This document shows positions 1-9,413 of a stretch of DNA of 64,000 nucleotides, one piece after another. The stretch is from Desulfovibrio legallii (GTDB lineage: Bacteria > Desulfobacterota > Desulfovibrionia > Desulfovibrionales > Desulfovibrionaceae). Below the pieces are notes generated by a model, which saw nothing but the letters and a program-made list of their open reading frames with translations, was not told the origin of the DNA and ran no database searches. The stretch is taken from assembly GCF_900102485.1 (NCBI RefSeq), contig NZ_FNBX01000002.1:86295-150294 (forward strand), given 5' to 3'. Within the stretch, counting starts at the first letter, position 1; the number at the start of each line of letters is the position of its first letter. The translations under genes were made by a program, and so were the position numbers.

Positions 1-46
1 TGTGGGCGATGATGCAAAAATTACGGATATGGTCCTGTTTGGGCAT
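1..46 (-). CDS. lepA: Elongation factor 4 (LepA), N-terminal fragment
   Basis: Only the first 15 codons are present; the gene runs off the left edge. They read MPKQDHIRNFCIIAH, the start of the LepA/EF-4 GTPase, just before its P-loop (HIDHGKST in the family). LepA is a ribosome-associated translational GTPase. An AGGA-type ribosome binding site lies about 9 bases upstream of the ATG at 46. The call rests on a short but very characteristic N-terminus; other translational GTPases share IAH but not the IRNFxIIAH context. Confidence 0.85.
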   Translation of the reverse strand, partial: MPKQDHIRNFCIIAH

Positions 47-105
47 GGCGGGTTCCTGCTGCCTTGGGGTGGCGCGCTTGCGGCCGGAGCGCTCTGGAGC
101 AGAAT

Positions 106-134
106 TGTATAACCAAAATCGGCGCGGAAGTCCA
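106..134 (-). promoter_or_regulatory. Candidate sigma70 promoter for lepA
   Basis: On the minus strand TGGACT (134-129) and TATACA (111-106) are separated by exactly 17 bases, about 60 bases upstream of the lepA start. The stretch is AT-richer than its surroundings. Positions 47-300 hold no gene: only this promoter and the hairpin after atpE. Confidence 0.4.
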
Positions 135-240
135 CGGATGCGGACGGGGCCGCTGCGGGGACGGCGCGGAAAAACGGGGGCCTGGGCCAAAGCCGGGGGC
201 GCGCGCTTTCTGACCGCTCGCGTGCTGCCCGCGCCGTAAA

Positions 241-278
241 AAAGGCATAACAAAGGGCGACCCCGAAGGGCCGCCCCT
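241..278 (-). terminator. Probable terminator after atpE
   Basis: Downstream of the atpE stop the minus strand can fold GGGCGGCCC-TTC-GGGGTCGCCC (277-255) with one internal bulge, followed by CTTTG and then a run of six Ts near 242. It would close the atp operon before the lepA promoter. The U-tract is broken, so efficiency is uncertain. Confidence 0.5.
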
Positions 279-300
279 GAAGGCGATGCCGGGCCCGGCC

Positions 301-681
<381 letters not shown>

Positions 682-732
682 TCAGGCCGCCAAGGCGGCG
701 CGGCGGCCCCTTTTGCGGGGGCCGCAAGGCTC

Positions 733-1437
733 CTAGTGTTCGGGGGCTTCCAGAGCGCCCTTGATGTAGAACATGGTCAGCATAAAGAACACAAAGGCCT
801 GCATGAGCTCGCCCAGCAGGAACAGCGCATAGGTGGGCAGGGTGCCCAGGATGGGCGCCATGACAAAGAAGAGAATCAGCACGATTTCCTCGCCCCGCAG
901 GTTGCCGAAAAGACGGAGGGAGAGAGAGATGGGCCGGGAAAGGTGCGAAACGATTTCCAGCGGAAGCATGAGCGGAATGAGAAACTTGGAAGGCCCGGTA
1001 AAGTGATGGATGTAGTGGGCTTTCCAGCGGATGAGGCCCACGGCGTTGTAGAACACCAGCACAAAAAGGGCCATACATACAGTGGTGTTGAGGTTGGCCG
1101 TGGGCGAGTCAAAGCCCGGCACCAGGCCGATAAGGTTCATGGAGAGGATGTAGATGAACATGCCCACGAGCAGGCCCACATATTTGCGGCCGTTTTCGCC
1201 CATGGTATAGATGATGAATTCCTCCAGGCTGTTGACCAGAGCTTCAAAAAAGTTCTGCAGCCCGCCGGGCACCAGGGTCAGGCGGCGGCGCATGATCCAG
1301 GCCAGGGTAAAAAGAATGGCCATACAGACCCAGGAATAGAAGACGTGCTTGAATTCCACCACCTGCCCGCCGAGGGTGACGTTGTCCAGACCCACAAACG
1401 TGGAGAGCAGTACCGGATGCGGCAAACCACCTGCCAT
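733..1437 (-). CDS. atpB: ATP synthase Fo subunit a
   Basis: A 234-residue polytopic membrane protein, the stator subunit that forms the two half-channels against the c ring. The diagnostic stretch [17 protein letters not shown] carries the essential arginine of the family. Five to six hydrophobic segments are visible, and the C-terminus [15 protein letters not shown] is typical. AGGAGGC sits about 8 bases before the ATG. It lies between atpI (136 bases upstream) and atpE (108 bases downstream) on the minus strand. The F1 genes are not in the window, consistent with the split Fo and F1 operons of Desulfovibrio. Confidence 0.97.
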   Translation of the reverse strand: MAGGLPHPVLLSTFVGLDNVTLGGQVVEFKHVFYSWVCMAILFTLAWIMRRRLTLVPGGLQNFFEALVNSLEEFIIYTMGENGRKYVGLLVGMFIYILSMNLIGLVPGFDSPTANLNTTVCMALFVLVFYNAVGLIRWKAHYIHHFTGPSKFLIPLMLPLEIVSHLSRPISLSLRLFGNLRGEEIVLILFFVMAPILGTLPTYALFLLGELMQAFVFFMLTMFYIKGALEAPEH

Positions 1438-1573
1438 GAGCCATGCCTCCTGTGCCTAGGCGCTGTGCGCCGGTTGCTGTGTGGCCCTGAGGGCCGTTCC
1501 CCAGATCAAACGAAAAATCTTTGTGCGGGAGCCGTGGGGCCGTTCCGCGAAAAAAAACTTGTCCGCGCCGCGT

Positions 1574-1990
1574 TCAGCGGGCCGGGCCCTGGGCGCGGGC
1601 GGCCAGAGCGTAGCTGATCAGGGCGCAGGCACAAGCCGCGGCCATGCCGCCCAGCAGGGCCAGGGGAGGTGCGGCCCCGTACACCAGCGCGGCATACAGA
1701 ATTGCGGCCACCACGGCCAGCCGCCCCAGCCAGCGCACGATGACGATGCGCAGAAAGGCCGTGCTGTAATCGCCCAGGCCGCGACGCAGAAAAAACCGCG
1801 CCAAGCACCAGAACGTCCAGGCCATGACGGCCAGCCCGACCCCGAACCAGAAAACCCAGGGGGTGACGGAAAAGAGCAGCCCCCCGCCCAGCAGCGCCAG
1901 CGCCGTGAGCAAAATTTCGTTGCGCAACAGGGCTCGCACGGCCGGGTGATCTATGCCGCGCCGCCATAACCAGGCGTCAATGCCGTGGAA
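1574..1990 (-). CDS. atpI: AtpI-like ATP synthase assembly protein
   Basis: A 138-residue protein with about four membrane segments and no enzymatic motif. Position between atpZ and atpB and its topology match the ATP synthase I family, which helps assemble the c ring. Start choice is uncertain: the ATG at 1990 (MFHGIDAW) has AGGG 8 bases upstream and overlaps atpZ by 14 bases; ATGs at 2011 and 2023 in the same frame lack a good ribosome binding site. The sequence itself is poorly conserved, so the name rests mostly on context. Confidence 0.7.
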   Translation of the reverse strand, partial: FHGIDAWLWRRGIDHPAVRALLRNEILLTALALLGGGLLFSVTPWVFWFGVGLAVMAWTFWCLARFFLRRGLGDYSTAFLRIVIVRWLGRLAVVAAILYAALVYGAAPPLALLGGMAAACACALISYALAARAQGPAR

Positions 1991-2576
1991 CATCCGTTGC
2001 ACCCTGTTCATCCTGCCCGGCATGCGCCGGTTGCCGTTGCGCCGCGGTGCGGCCGCCTTCCGCGTTGCGCTGCGTCAGGCCGTCCTGCTCTGCAGCCGCC
2101 TGGCGCACACCCTTAGGGCCCGCAGCCGTTGGGGCGGCGTCCGTCGGGCTCGCAGCCGCCAAGTCCACGCCTGTCTGCTCCGCAGCCGCCTGGCGCACCC
2201 CCGCCGGACTTGCAGCCTTGGGGGTCGCGGGTTTGGAGTTCGCAGCCTTGGGGGCCGCCTTCGCCTGGGGCCCTTGCGCTTTCGTCGCCCCTGCCGCAGG
2301 GGGCTGGCCCACAGCGGCCCGGCGCGCGGCGTCCTGGGCCTCAATTTTACGCAGCAGGGCGCGCGTATCGCGGTAAACGTTCAAAAAGCCCGCGCCGATG
2401 CCCACCACCAGAAAAATCAGTTTGCACCAGGGGCTGGTGCCCAGCCAGCGGTCAAGCCCGTAGCCGATGGCAAAGCCCACTGCCGGACCGCTTACCAGGT
2501 GCAGGCCAATGACCCCCGTGTTGGCCATGGCCTCCAGGCCGCTCTGCTGTTGCTTGAGAAAATCCTTAAACCACAT
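1977..2576 (-). CDS. atpZ: AtpZ-like FoF1 accessory protein with a long Ala/Pro-rich tail
   Basis: A 199-residue protein. The N-terminal 80 residues carry the two-helix AtpZ/F0F1-ATPase-associated domain (GPAVGFAIGYGLDRWLGTSP, then a second hydrophobic segment ending in LNVYRDTRAL). The remaining 110 or so residues are a low-complexity Ala/Pro/Lys/Gln tail containing two copies of GVRQAAAEQ. Typical AtpZ proteins are near 80-100 residues, so the tail is an extension. Start at 2576 follows GGAGG with 5 bases spacing. First gene of the atp cluster, likely transcribed from the promoter at 2630-2656. Confidence 0.75.
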   Translation of the reverse strand: MWFKDFLKQQQSGLEAMANTGVIGLHLVSGPAVGFAIGYGLDRWLGTSPWCKLIFLVVGIGAGFLNVYRDTRALLRKIEAQDAARRAAVGQPPAAGATKAQGPQAKAAPKAANSKPATPKAASPAGVRQAAAEQTGVDLAAASPTDAAPTAAGPKGVRQAAAEQDGLTQRNAEGGRTAAQRQPAHAGQDEQGATDVPRH

Positions 2577-2629
2577 GCGGCCTCCGGACGCGCCCGGCGG
2601 AACCACCGTGTACGCCCAACGCTGTTCAA

Positions 2630-2656
2630 ATTATCACAGGCTTCTTGGCGCGTCAA
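2630..2656 (-). promoter_or_regulatory. Candidate promoter for the atpZIBE cluster
   Basis: On the minus strand TTGACG (2656-2651) is followed after 15 bases by an extended -10, TGTGATAAT (GATAAT 2635-2630). It lies 54 bases before the atpZ start. The rest of the 313-base gap 2577-2889 shows no gene; it also contains the 3' end region of the rlmD transcript, with no clear terminator. Confidence 0.5.
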
Positions 2657-2889
2657 TGACTTTGGCCGGAAAAGCCCGCCATCCTTCCCGCATTTTTTTG
2701 TGGGCGGGCGCCAAGGCGGCGGGGTCTGCGGTTTCCCATTTTTGTCGTCTGCGCGTTGCCCTGGCCGTCATGCCGGCCGTCGTTGCGCCCGCTGCCCCGA
2801 CCATCTGTTATCCGCTGCTCCGCCCGGCTCCCCGCCCGGCGTTCCGGCCAACGTTCCGGCCGGCCCCGGCGTGCGCCGTCTCCGCGGCG

Positions 2890-4380
2890 TCAGGGGCGCT
2901 GCCACAGGGCCAGGCATTCCACATGCGGCGTGTGGGGAAAAAGGTCCACGGCCGCCAGGCGCGCCAGGCGATAGTGGGGCTGCAGGGCCGCCGCGTCCCG
3001 CGCCAGGGTGGCGGCATTGCAGGAAATGTAGAGGATGCGCCGGGGCCGCAGGCGCAGCAGGGTCGTCAGCGCCGCCGGGGCCAGACCGGCCCGGGGCGGG
3101 TCCGCCAGCACTGCATCCGGCGCAATGTCCAGGGCCTGCGTCAGGCGCGCCGCATCCCCGGCCGCATAGCGGCAATGGGCCGCGCCCAAGCGGGCGGCGT
3201 TCTCCCGCGCCAGGGCCACGGCGCGCGGGTCCAGCTCCAGCCCGTACAGCCGGGAGAAGGCCGGGGCCAGTAACAGGCCCGGCGCGCCCACGCCGCAATA
3301 AAGGTCCAGCAGCTCTTCCCCGCCGTTGGGCAGCATCTCCTGCGCCGTGCGGGCCAGCAGCTGCGCCGCGCCCGTGTTGACCTGAAAGAACGAGGCCGCG
3401 TCCAGCGCAAAAAAGCGCCCCAGCAGGGGCAGATGGAGCCGGGCCGCCTCCGGCCGGGAACGGCCCGCTGCGTCCAGAACCTCCACCCGCCGTTCGCCCG
3501 CGGCAAAGGCGTCGGCGCTGGCGCGCTCTTCATGCACAAAGGCCGCCAGCTGGGGAAAGGCCGCCAGCAGCTCCCGCCCCAGGGCGCGCACGGCCGCTCG
3601 CGCCCTGGCGTCGCCGGGGCTGGTCAGGCAGAGCGCCCACCAGCGCGGGGTGCGCAGATCCGCCGCCAGGCCGCGCCGCAGGGTCAGAAAGCGCCAGAAG
3701 CCTTCGCCGGAAGCCTCCGCCCGGCGCGGGCGGCCTTTGCGGCCTGCGGGGCGCGCGTCCGCCGTGCGGGCCATTCCCTGGCCGCCGCGCTGTTCCGGCG
3801 CGATCCAGGCTTTGAGGCCGTTCGCGCGCGCCTGTTCCCGGACCAGCGCCTGCGTCAGATCCGCCATGCGCAGGGCTTCGGGCGGCAGCAGGGCACAGCC
3901 GGGCACGGGCGTCACCCGGCGGCCGCCGCGTTCCCGCAGGCCCAGCAGGGGCAGGCCCGCGGCGTCCGGGCCAAAGGCAAATTCCATCTTGTTGCGAAAG
4001 CGCGTCAGGGCGGGCGAGGGGGCCACGGGCCCCAGCAGGGCCTCCAGCGCGGCGCGGTCCAGACCGCCCACGCGCGTCAGGGCGTCCAGGGCCAGGGTAC
4101 GCTTCCAGGTCAGCTGGCGTTCCATAGGCATGGCCTGCAAGGGGCAGCCGCCGCAGATTTCGCGGTGCGGGCAGAGGGGCGGCGCGGCGTCCGGGGCCTC
4201 GCGCAGCACCGCCGTGCAGGCGGCTTCCCAGAAGCGGGGGCGGCGGCGCAGCACGCGGGCGCGCACCCGCTGTCCCGGCAGGCCGCCGGCCACAAAGACC
4301 ACGGCGCTGCCTTCCAGGCGGGCCACGCCCCGGCCATCGTGGCTCAGGCCGTGGATATCCAGGGTCAGGTCGTCGCTCAT
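2890..4380 (-). CDS. rlmD: 23S rRNA (uracil-5-)-methyltransferase, RlmD/TrmA family
   Basis: A 496-residue SAM-dependent methyltransferase that makes m5U in RNA. An N-terminal TRAM-like RNA-binding domain (1-60) is followed by an iron-sulfur motif: Cys70, Cys76, Cys79 in CPHREICGGC plus a later cysteine in PVPGCALL. The C-terminal half holds the SAM motif LLDLYCGVGAPGLLLA, the DPPRAGL motif and the nucleophile in ISCNAATLARD. The iron-sulfur motif points to RlmD/RlmC rather than TrmA; which uridine is modified cannot be read from sequence. About 100 residues between the Cys motif and the SAM domain are unusually Arg/Ala-rich. The ATG at 4380 overlaps the stop of the MFS gene (ATGA), so the two are probably co-translated. 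Confidence 0.88.
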   Translation of the reverse strand: MSDDLTLDIHGLSHDGRGVARLEGSAVVFVAGGLPGQRVRARVLRRRPRFWEAACTAVLREAPDAAPPLCPHREICGGCPLQAMPMERQLTWKRTLALDALTRVGGLDRAALEALLGPVAPSPALTRFRNKMEFAFGPDAAGLPLLGLRERGGRRVTPVPGCALLPPEALRMADLTQALVREQARANGLKAWIAPEQRGGQGMARTADARPAGRKGRPRRAEASGEGFWRFLTLRRGLAADLRTPRWWALCLTSPGDARARAAVRALGRELLAAFPQLAAFVHEERASADAFAAGERRVEVLDAAGRSRPEAARLHLPLLGRFFALDAASFFQVNTGAAQLLARTAQEMLPNGGEELLDLYCGVGAPGLLLAPAFSRLYGLELDPRAVALARENAARLGAAHCRYAAGDAARLTQALDIAPDAVLADPPRAGLAPAALTTLLRLRPRRILYISCNAATLARDAAALQPHYRLARLAAVDLFPHTPHVECLALWQRP

Positions 4381-5636
4381 GCGTCGTCCGCCGATCCGGA
4401 TTTGCGTGCGGCGTGCCGGTAGTGGGCCAGGCTTTCCGCCGCATCGTCCTCGCGCAGGAAGAGGCTCAGCAGCAGGGCCGCGGCCAGCGCGCCCATAAAG
4501 ACGACGTCCGCCGCGGCGTAGCCGCCGGTGAAGTCGTGGGCGTAGCCCATGATGGGGTAGCCGGCGCAGCGCAGAATGATGAAGATGGATACGAACTTGT
4601 AGGAGGGCAGAAAGTTTTCGCTGCCGAAGTAGTAGGAGACCGCGGCGGGCAGCACTGTCCACAGGCCGCCGATGCAGGCCCCGAAGACCACGCTGAACAC
4701 GGCGAGGTTGAGGATGGTGTGGGGCAGAAAGCCCATGCCCATGCTGGCGAGGCAGGTGAGCATGACCAGGCGCGAAGCCGCGAGCGGGGTGAGCCGGTCG
4801 CAGATCCAGCCCCAGAGGTATTTGCCCAGGGCCGCGAACAGGGCGGCGGCGCAGGCCAGAAGCATGGCGGGGTAGGGGGCCAGGCCCAGGTCGGCGAAGC
4901 GGGGCTTCATCTGGCTCATGACGGCGGATCCCACCATGAGGGCCAGGCCGAAGGCCAGGCCCATGCAGTAGGCCTTGGGCGCGTGCAGCATGGCGTGGAA
5001 GGAGGTGTCCGGCGCGAGGCGTTTTTTGGGCAGGCGCGGTTCGTGGCGGCGTCCGTCGGGGTGCAGGCGCATGTCCTTTGGCGTATCGCGCACCAGGAAC
5101 CAGGAGAGGGGAGCCAGCAGGCAGGTGAGCAGCCCCAGGACAAGGTAGGCCGTGGCCACGCTGCAGGCGTTGATCAGGGCCATGCTGACCAGGGGTAGGA
5201 TGACGCCGGAAAGGGAGGTGCCCGCATTGGCGATGCCGAAGGCCCGGCCCCGGTAGTGGTGGAACCAGTTGCTCACCAGGGCGTTGCCCACCACGCCGCC
5301 GCAGACCTGGGTGGAAACCCAGGCCACGGTAAAGAGCAAGGTGAACAGGGGCAGGCTTGCGGCGTGCCCCAGCAGGATGGTGGCCAGCCCGCCGGTAAGG
5401 GCCCCGGCGGCCATGAGCCGCCGCAGGGAGTGGCGGGCGCAGAGCCCGGCCGCCAGGGGCATGGCTATCTGCCCGGCCAGGGTGGCCAGGGCCATGCCCA
5501 CGTTGAGTTCCGCCCTGGTCCAGCCGTTGAGGGCGCAGAGGGGTTCCATAAAGGCGTTCATACAATAGAGCACCGTGCCCTGGAGCATGAAATTGCCGCT
5601 CATGGACAGCAGGCTGATTTTCCAACCGTAGAACAC
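4377..5636 (-). CDS. Major facilitator superfamily transporter
   Basis: A 419-residue protein with about 12 membrane segments. The 2-3 loop-like stretch GLCARHSLRRLM and the repeat in the second half (GKYLWGWICDRLTPLAASR) are MFS signatures; the N-terminus FYGWKISLLSMSGNFMLQG resembles the oxalate/formate and monocarboxylate porter branch. I start it at the GTG at 5636, which has a perfect AGGAGG 5 bases upstream. An in-frame ATG 78 bases further out lacks a site. Substrate unknown. The stop overlaps the rlmD start by 4 bases. Confidence 0.8.
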   Translation of the reverse strand: MFYGWKISLLSMSGNFMLQGTVLYCMNAFMEPLCALNGWTRAELNVGMALATLAGQIAMPLAAGLCARHSLRRLMAAGALTGGLATILLGHAASLPLFTLLFTVAWVSTQVCGGVVGNALVSNWFHHYRGRAFGIANAGTSLSGVILPLVSMALINACSVATAYLVLGLLTCLLAPLSWFLVRDTPKDMRLHPDGRRHEPRLPKKRLAPDTSFHAMLHAPKAYCMGLAFGLALMVGSAVMSQMKPRFADLGLAPYPAMLLACAAALFAALGKYLWGWICDRLTPLAASRLVMLTCLASMGMGFLPHTILNLAVFSVVFGACIGGLWTVLPAAVSYYFGSENFLPSYKFVSIFIILRCAGYPIMGYAHDFTGGYAAADVVFMGALAAALLLSLFLREDDAAESLAHYRHAARKSGSADDA

Positions 5637-5848
5637 GCGAGCCTCCTGCACGCCGGGGAGGGCGGATCCGACAATTTTTTGAAAACGGAGTTGTGTTGCT
5701 GAACATAGCCCCAAAGGGGGCGGCGCTCAAGCCCGCAAGGGGGCGGCGTGGCGCGGACCGGCACGGGCTGTGGGCATGCTTTTTGCTAGTCCGTGGCCGG
5801 AGCGGCGCGCCCTTGGCGCGACGGCGGTGGGCAAGAAGGAGCAGGCGC

Positions 5849-6937
5849 ATGTTCGGCACGCAGAAAGACCCCAGCAGAACGGAAGAAGCCACCCCCAAAC
5901 GGCGCAATAAAAACCGGGAGGAAGGCAACGTTCCCAAATCGGCGGAGCTTGGCAAGGCCGTGAGCCTTACCGCGGGGGTGCTGAGCCTGTATGCGCTGAT
6001 GGGGCCCATGGCCGAAAGGATCAAGGCGCTGTACCGGCATTTTCTGATCCATTCCTGGGAATTCGACCCCACGCCGGAAAACGTCTACAGCCTGAGCCTG
6101 GACCTGATGGCGGAGATCGCCAGACTTCTTCTGCCCGTGCTGCTGCCCCTGGCCCTGTGCGCCCTGGCGGCGCAGCGCCTGCAGGTGGGCAAGCTCTGGA
6201 GCACCAAGGTCTTCAAACCCAAGCTCCAGCGCTTCAACCTGGTCAAGGGCCTGCAGCAGATGTTTCTTTCGCCCCAGACCCTGCTGCGCACGCTCAAAAG
6301 CCTGATGTTTTCCCTGATCCTTACGCTCATTCCCGGTTATGTGCTCTATGCGGAGTACGAGAACTTCCTGCCCATGTACTACGCCACCAGCGAAGGCGTG
6401 GCCGCCTACATGCTGCAGATGGCCATGAAGCTCACTTGGTATGCGCTGCTGCCCATCCTGACCATTGCCGCCTTTGACGTCTGGCAGACGCGCTACGCCT
6501 ACAACGAGGGCATGAAGATGACCAAGGATGAAGTGAAGGACGAGCGCAAGCAGGCCGAAGGCGATCCGGTCATCAAGGGGCAGCAGCGCAAGAAGATGAT
6601 GGCCGTCATGTCCAAGCGCATGCTCCAGAGCGTGCCCAAGGCCGACGTGGTGGTGACCAACCCCACGCACATCGCGGTGGCCCTGCGCTACAATACGGCC
6701 GAGGCCCCGGCCCCGGTGGTGCTGGCCAAAGGCGCGGACCACCTTGCGGAAAAAATTAAGGAAATCGCCAGAGAGAACCGCATCCCCATCCGGGAGAACG
6801 TGCCCTTGGCACGGGCCTTGTATAGCTCTACGGAAGTGGGGGACATGATCCCCGAAGATCTGTACAAGGCCGTGGCCGCGGTGCTGGCCAGCATCTGGAA
6901 GCTCAAGCCCCGCGCGGCCCGCAGCGGTTCCATGTAA
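5849..6937 (+). CDS. flhB: Flagellar type III export protein FlhB
   Basis: A 362-residue inner-membrane component of the flagellar export gate that switches substrate from rod/hook to filament. The N-terminus (TEEATPKRRNKNREEGNVPKS) is family-typical, four membrane segments lie in residues 35-210, and the cytoplasmic domain carries the autocleavage motif NPTH at 271-274 (VVVTNPTHIAVALRY). AGAAGGAG lies about 8 bases before the ATG. It is 43 bases upstream of flhA and almost certainly in the same operon. The 212 bases before it are shared with the divergent MFS gene. Confidence 0.97.
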   Translation: MFGTQKDPSRTEEATPKRRNKNREEGNVPKSAELGKAVSLTAGVLSLYALMGPMAERIKALYRHFLIHSWEFDPTPENVYSLSLDLMAEIARLLLPVLLPLALCALAAQRLQVGKLWSTKVFKPKLQRFNLVKGLQQMFLSPQTLLRTLKSLMFSLILTLIPGYVLYAEYENFLPMYYATSEGVAAYMLQMAMKLTWYALLPILTIAAFDVWQTRYAYNEGMKMTKDEVKDERKQAEGDPVIKGQQRKKMMAVMSKRMLQSVPKADVVVTNPTHIAVALRYNTAEAPAPVVLAKGADHLAEKIKEIARENRIPIRENVPLARALYSSTEVGDMIPEDLYKAVAAVLASIWKLKPRAARSGSM

Positions 6938-6980
6938 GTCCGGCGCAAGCCCGTCCGGCCCACATTGAGGTGTCAGAATA

Positions 6981-9083
6981 ATGGCGACAGCGACCCTTCC
7001 TCAGATCGATTACAGCCGCTTTTCCAAGCACGGCGAAGTGGCCCTGGCCGCCGGCGTGGTCATCATCCTCTTTGTCATGCTGGTGCCGCTGCCCACGTTT
7101 TTTCTGGACATCATGCTCTGCGTAAGCATCTCCATCTCGCTGCTGGTGCTTATTACCACCATGTTCATGACCTCGCCGCTGGAGTTCACCATCTTCCCCT
7201 CCCTGTTGCTGGTGACGACCCTGCTGCGGCTTTCGCTCAACGTGGCCTCCACCCGGCTTATTCTGCTCAACGGCAACATGGGGGCCAGCGCGGCGGGCGA
7301 GGTCATCCGCGCCTTCGGGCAGTTTGTGGTGGGCGGCAGTTATGTGGTGGGCGCGGTTATCTTTCTTATTCTCTTTATCCTCAACAAAGTGGTCATTACC
7401 GCGGGCACCACGCGCATCGCCGAAGTGGCCGCGCGTTTCACCCTGGACGCCATGCCCGGCAAACAGATGGCCATTGAGGCCGACCTCAACGCCGGGCTTA
7501 TCGACGAGCAGGAGGCCAACGCCCGCCGGGCCGCCATGCGCAAGGAGGCCGACTTCTACGGCGCCATGGACGGCGCGTGCAAATTCGTCTCCGGCGACGT
7601 CAACGCCGGCATGTTCATCACCCTGGTCAACATTGTGGGCGGCATTATTATCGGCATGGTCCAGAAGGACATGGATTGGAACACCGCCCTGACCACCTAC
7701 TCCCTGCTGACCATCGGCGACGGCCTGGTGAGCACCATTCCTTCCATCGTCACTTCCACGGGCACGGGCCTGCTGGTTTCGCGCGCGGCCTCCGAGGCCC
7801 GCATGGGCGAGGAATTTCTGGCCCAGCTCACCTTCAACGCCAGGGCCCTCAAGCTGGTTTCCGGCGTGCTGCTGCTTTTTGCCCTGGTGCCGGGCCTGCC
7901 CACAATACCTTTTCTTATCCTCTCCGCGCTCATTTTCAGCGTCTCCCGCCTGAGCGCCAAGCGCGAGGACGCCCAGGACGCCGCCGCTAAAACCAAGGCC
8001 AAAGCCAAGGCCAAGGGCTCCGGCGCCGCTGAGACCCCGGAGGAGGTCCAGGCCCTGCTGCCGCTGGACATTCTGGAGCTGGAAGTGGGCTACGGCCTTA
8101 TTCCCCTGGTGGACGAGGAGCAGAGCGGCAACCTTTTGGCGCGCATCCGCTCCATCCGGCGGCAGTTTGCGCTGGACATGGGCGTGGTCATTCCCTCCCT
8201 GCATCTGCGCGACAACCTTCAGCTCAAGCCGGGGCAGTACGCCCTGCTCATCAAGGGCAACCAGGTGGCTTCGGCCGAAATTCTGGTGGACCACTTCCTG
8301 GCCATGGACCCCGGCAACGTGACCACCAAGATCAGCGGCATCGAAACCCGCGAGCCGGCCTTCAACCTGCCCGCCCTCTGGATACCCGGCAGCCAGCGCG
8401 AGGAAGCCATGCTGGCGGGCTATACGGTGGTGGATCCGGCCACGGTCATCGCCACCCACCTTACCGAGGTGTTCAAGCGGCATTTGTCCGACTTCCTGGA
8501 TCGCCAGGCCGTGCAGGGCCTGCTGGACACCTTGGCCAAGCACGCGCCCAAGGCCGTGGAGGACCTGGTGCCCAACGTCCTGCCCCTGGGCACGGTGCAG
8601 AAGGTGCTGCAGCTTCTGGTGCGGGAAAACGTCGGCATCCGCGATATGCTCACCATTGTGGAAACCCTGGCGGACTTCGGCCCCGGCGTCAAAAACGCCG
8701 ACATGCTTACGGAGTATGTGCGCGAGCGGCTTGCCCGCTCCATCGTGCGGCCTTACCTGGACAGCCAGGGCGCGCTGCCCGTGCTTACCCTGGCCGCCAA
8801 CGCCGAACGCATGGTGCAGGAGGGCGTGCGCCACGCCGACAACGGCGCGAGCTTCCTTTCCCTCAACCCGGCCGCGGCCCAGCGCCTGGTGCAGAACATT
8901 AATGCGGCGGCGGAGAACGCCGTCAATACGGACGGCCAGCCCGCCCTGCTGGTCAACCCGGTCATCCGGCCGCACTTGGCCCAGCTGGTGACGCGCTTTC
9001 TGCCCAATGTGCCGGTGATCTCCCAGGCGGAAATTCCGCAGGACATCCGGCTGCAGTCCGTGGGTGTGGTGGCGGCGGAATAG
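6981..9083 (+). CDS. flhA: Flagellar type III export gate protein FlhA
   Basis: A 700-residue protein, normal FlhA length. Eight membrane segments fill roughly residues 25-310, with the conserved FHIPEP-like region (FTLDAMPGKQMAIEADLNAG) between helices 4 and 5. The soluble C-terminal domain, which docks chaperone-substrate complexes, follows an acidic/Ala-Lys linker around 330-350 (KTKAKAKAKGSG). GAGGTG lies 9 bases before the ATG. It is the last gene before the strong terminator at 9102-9153. Confidence 0.97.
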   Translation: MATATLPQIDYSRFSKHGEVALAAGVVIILFVMLVPLPTFFLDIMLCVSISISLLVLITTMFMTSPLEFTIFPSLLLVTTLLRLSLNVASTRLILLNGNMGASAAGEVIRAFGQFVVGGSYVVGAVIFLILFILNKVVITAGTTRIAEVAARFTLDAMPGKQMAIEADLNAGLIDEQEANARRAAMRKEADFYGAMDGACKFVSGDVNAGMFITLVNIVGGIIIGMVQKDMDWNTALTTYSLLTIGDGLVSTIPSIVTSTGTGLLVSRAASEARMGEEFLAQLTFNARALKLVSGVLLLFALVPGLPTIPFLILSALIFSVSRLSAKREDAQDAAAKTKAKAKAKGSGAAETPEEVQALLPLDILELEVGYGLIPLVDEEQSGNLLARIRSIRRQFALDMGVVIPSLHLRDNLQLKPGQYALLIKGNQVASAEILVDHFLAMDPGNVTTKISGIETREPAFNLPALWIPGSQREEAMLAGYTVVDPATVIATHLTEVFKRHLSDFLDRQAVQGLLDTLAKHAPKAVEDLVPNVLPLGTVQKVLQLLVRENVGIRDMLTIVETLADFGPGVKNADMLTEYVRERLARSIVRPYLDSQGALPVLTLAANAERMVQEGVRHADNGASFLSLNPAAAQRLVQNINAAAENAVNTDGQPALLVNPVIRPHLAQLVTRFLPNVPVISQAEIPQDIRLQSVGVVAAE

Positions 9084-9101
9084 CGGGCCGCGGCCGCGCG
9101 C

Positions 9102-9153
9102 CCAAGGGGGCGGAACGTTGCCTGTGACGGCGGCGTTCCGCCCCCTTGGTTTT
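9102..9153 (+). terminator. Rho-independent terminator after flhA
   Basis: A perfect 16-bp stem (arms 9102-9117 and 9134-9149, CCAAGGGGG... / ...CCCCCTTGG) with a 16-base loop, followed by TTTT. It begins 19 bases after the flhA stop. The rest of the gap to 9413 is GC-rich and shows no gene or other signal. Confidence 0.9.
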
Positions 9154-9413
9154 CAGGCCGGGCCTGTGCGCATTGCGTGCCGGGGGCGTCTGCGCGCGCC
9201 GATGGGGTTTCCCCGTGAAGCGGGGGGGGGCGGGCAGGCCGAGTCCAAAGCGGCCGGTGTTTTTCGGCGGCGCGCAGAGGGGAGGTGGGATTTGGCCTGG
9301 TATGTAGCCGGGGCGTGCCGCCGCTGGCGTTGGGCCGGTGCAGCTGCGCTGTGGAGGCGCCAAAAGAGGCGGCCGTGCCGGAGCAGACCGCCGTGTGGGC
9401 GGGGAGATGCGGC

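Noticed and set aside
2890..6072. A single 1060-residue minus-strand protein covering rlmD and its upstream region
   Set aside because: Only the last 496 residues have family similarity and start at an ATG coupled to the MFS stop. The upstream part is an Arg/Pro-rich open frame antisense or out of frame to the MFS and flhB genes.
6903..8975. 690-residue minus-strand ORF opposite flhA
   Set aside because: Gly/His/Gln-rich composition typical of antisense frames in high-GC genes; flhA on the other strand is certain.
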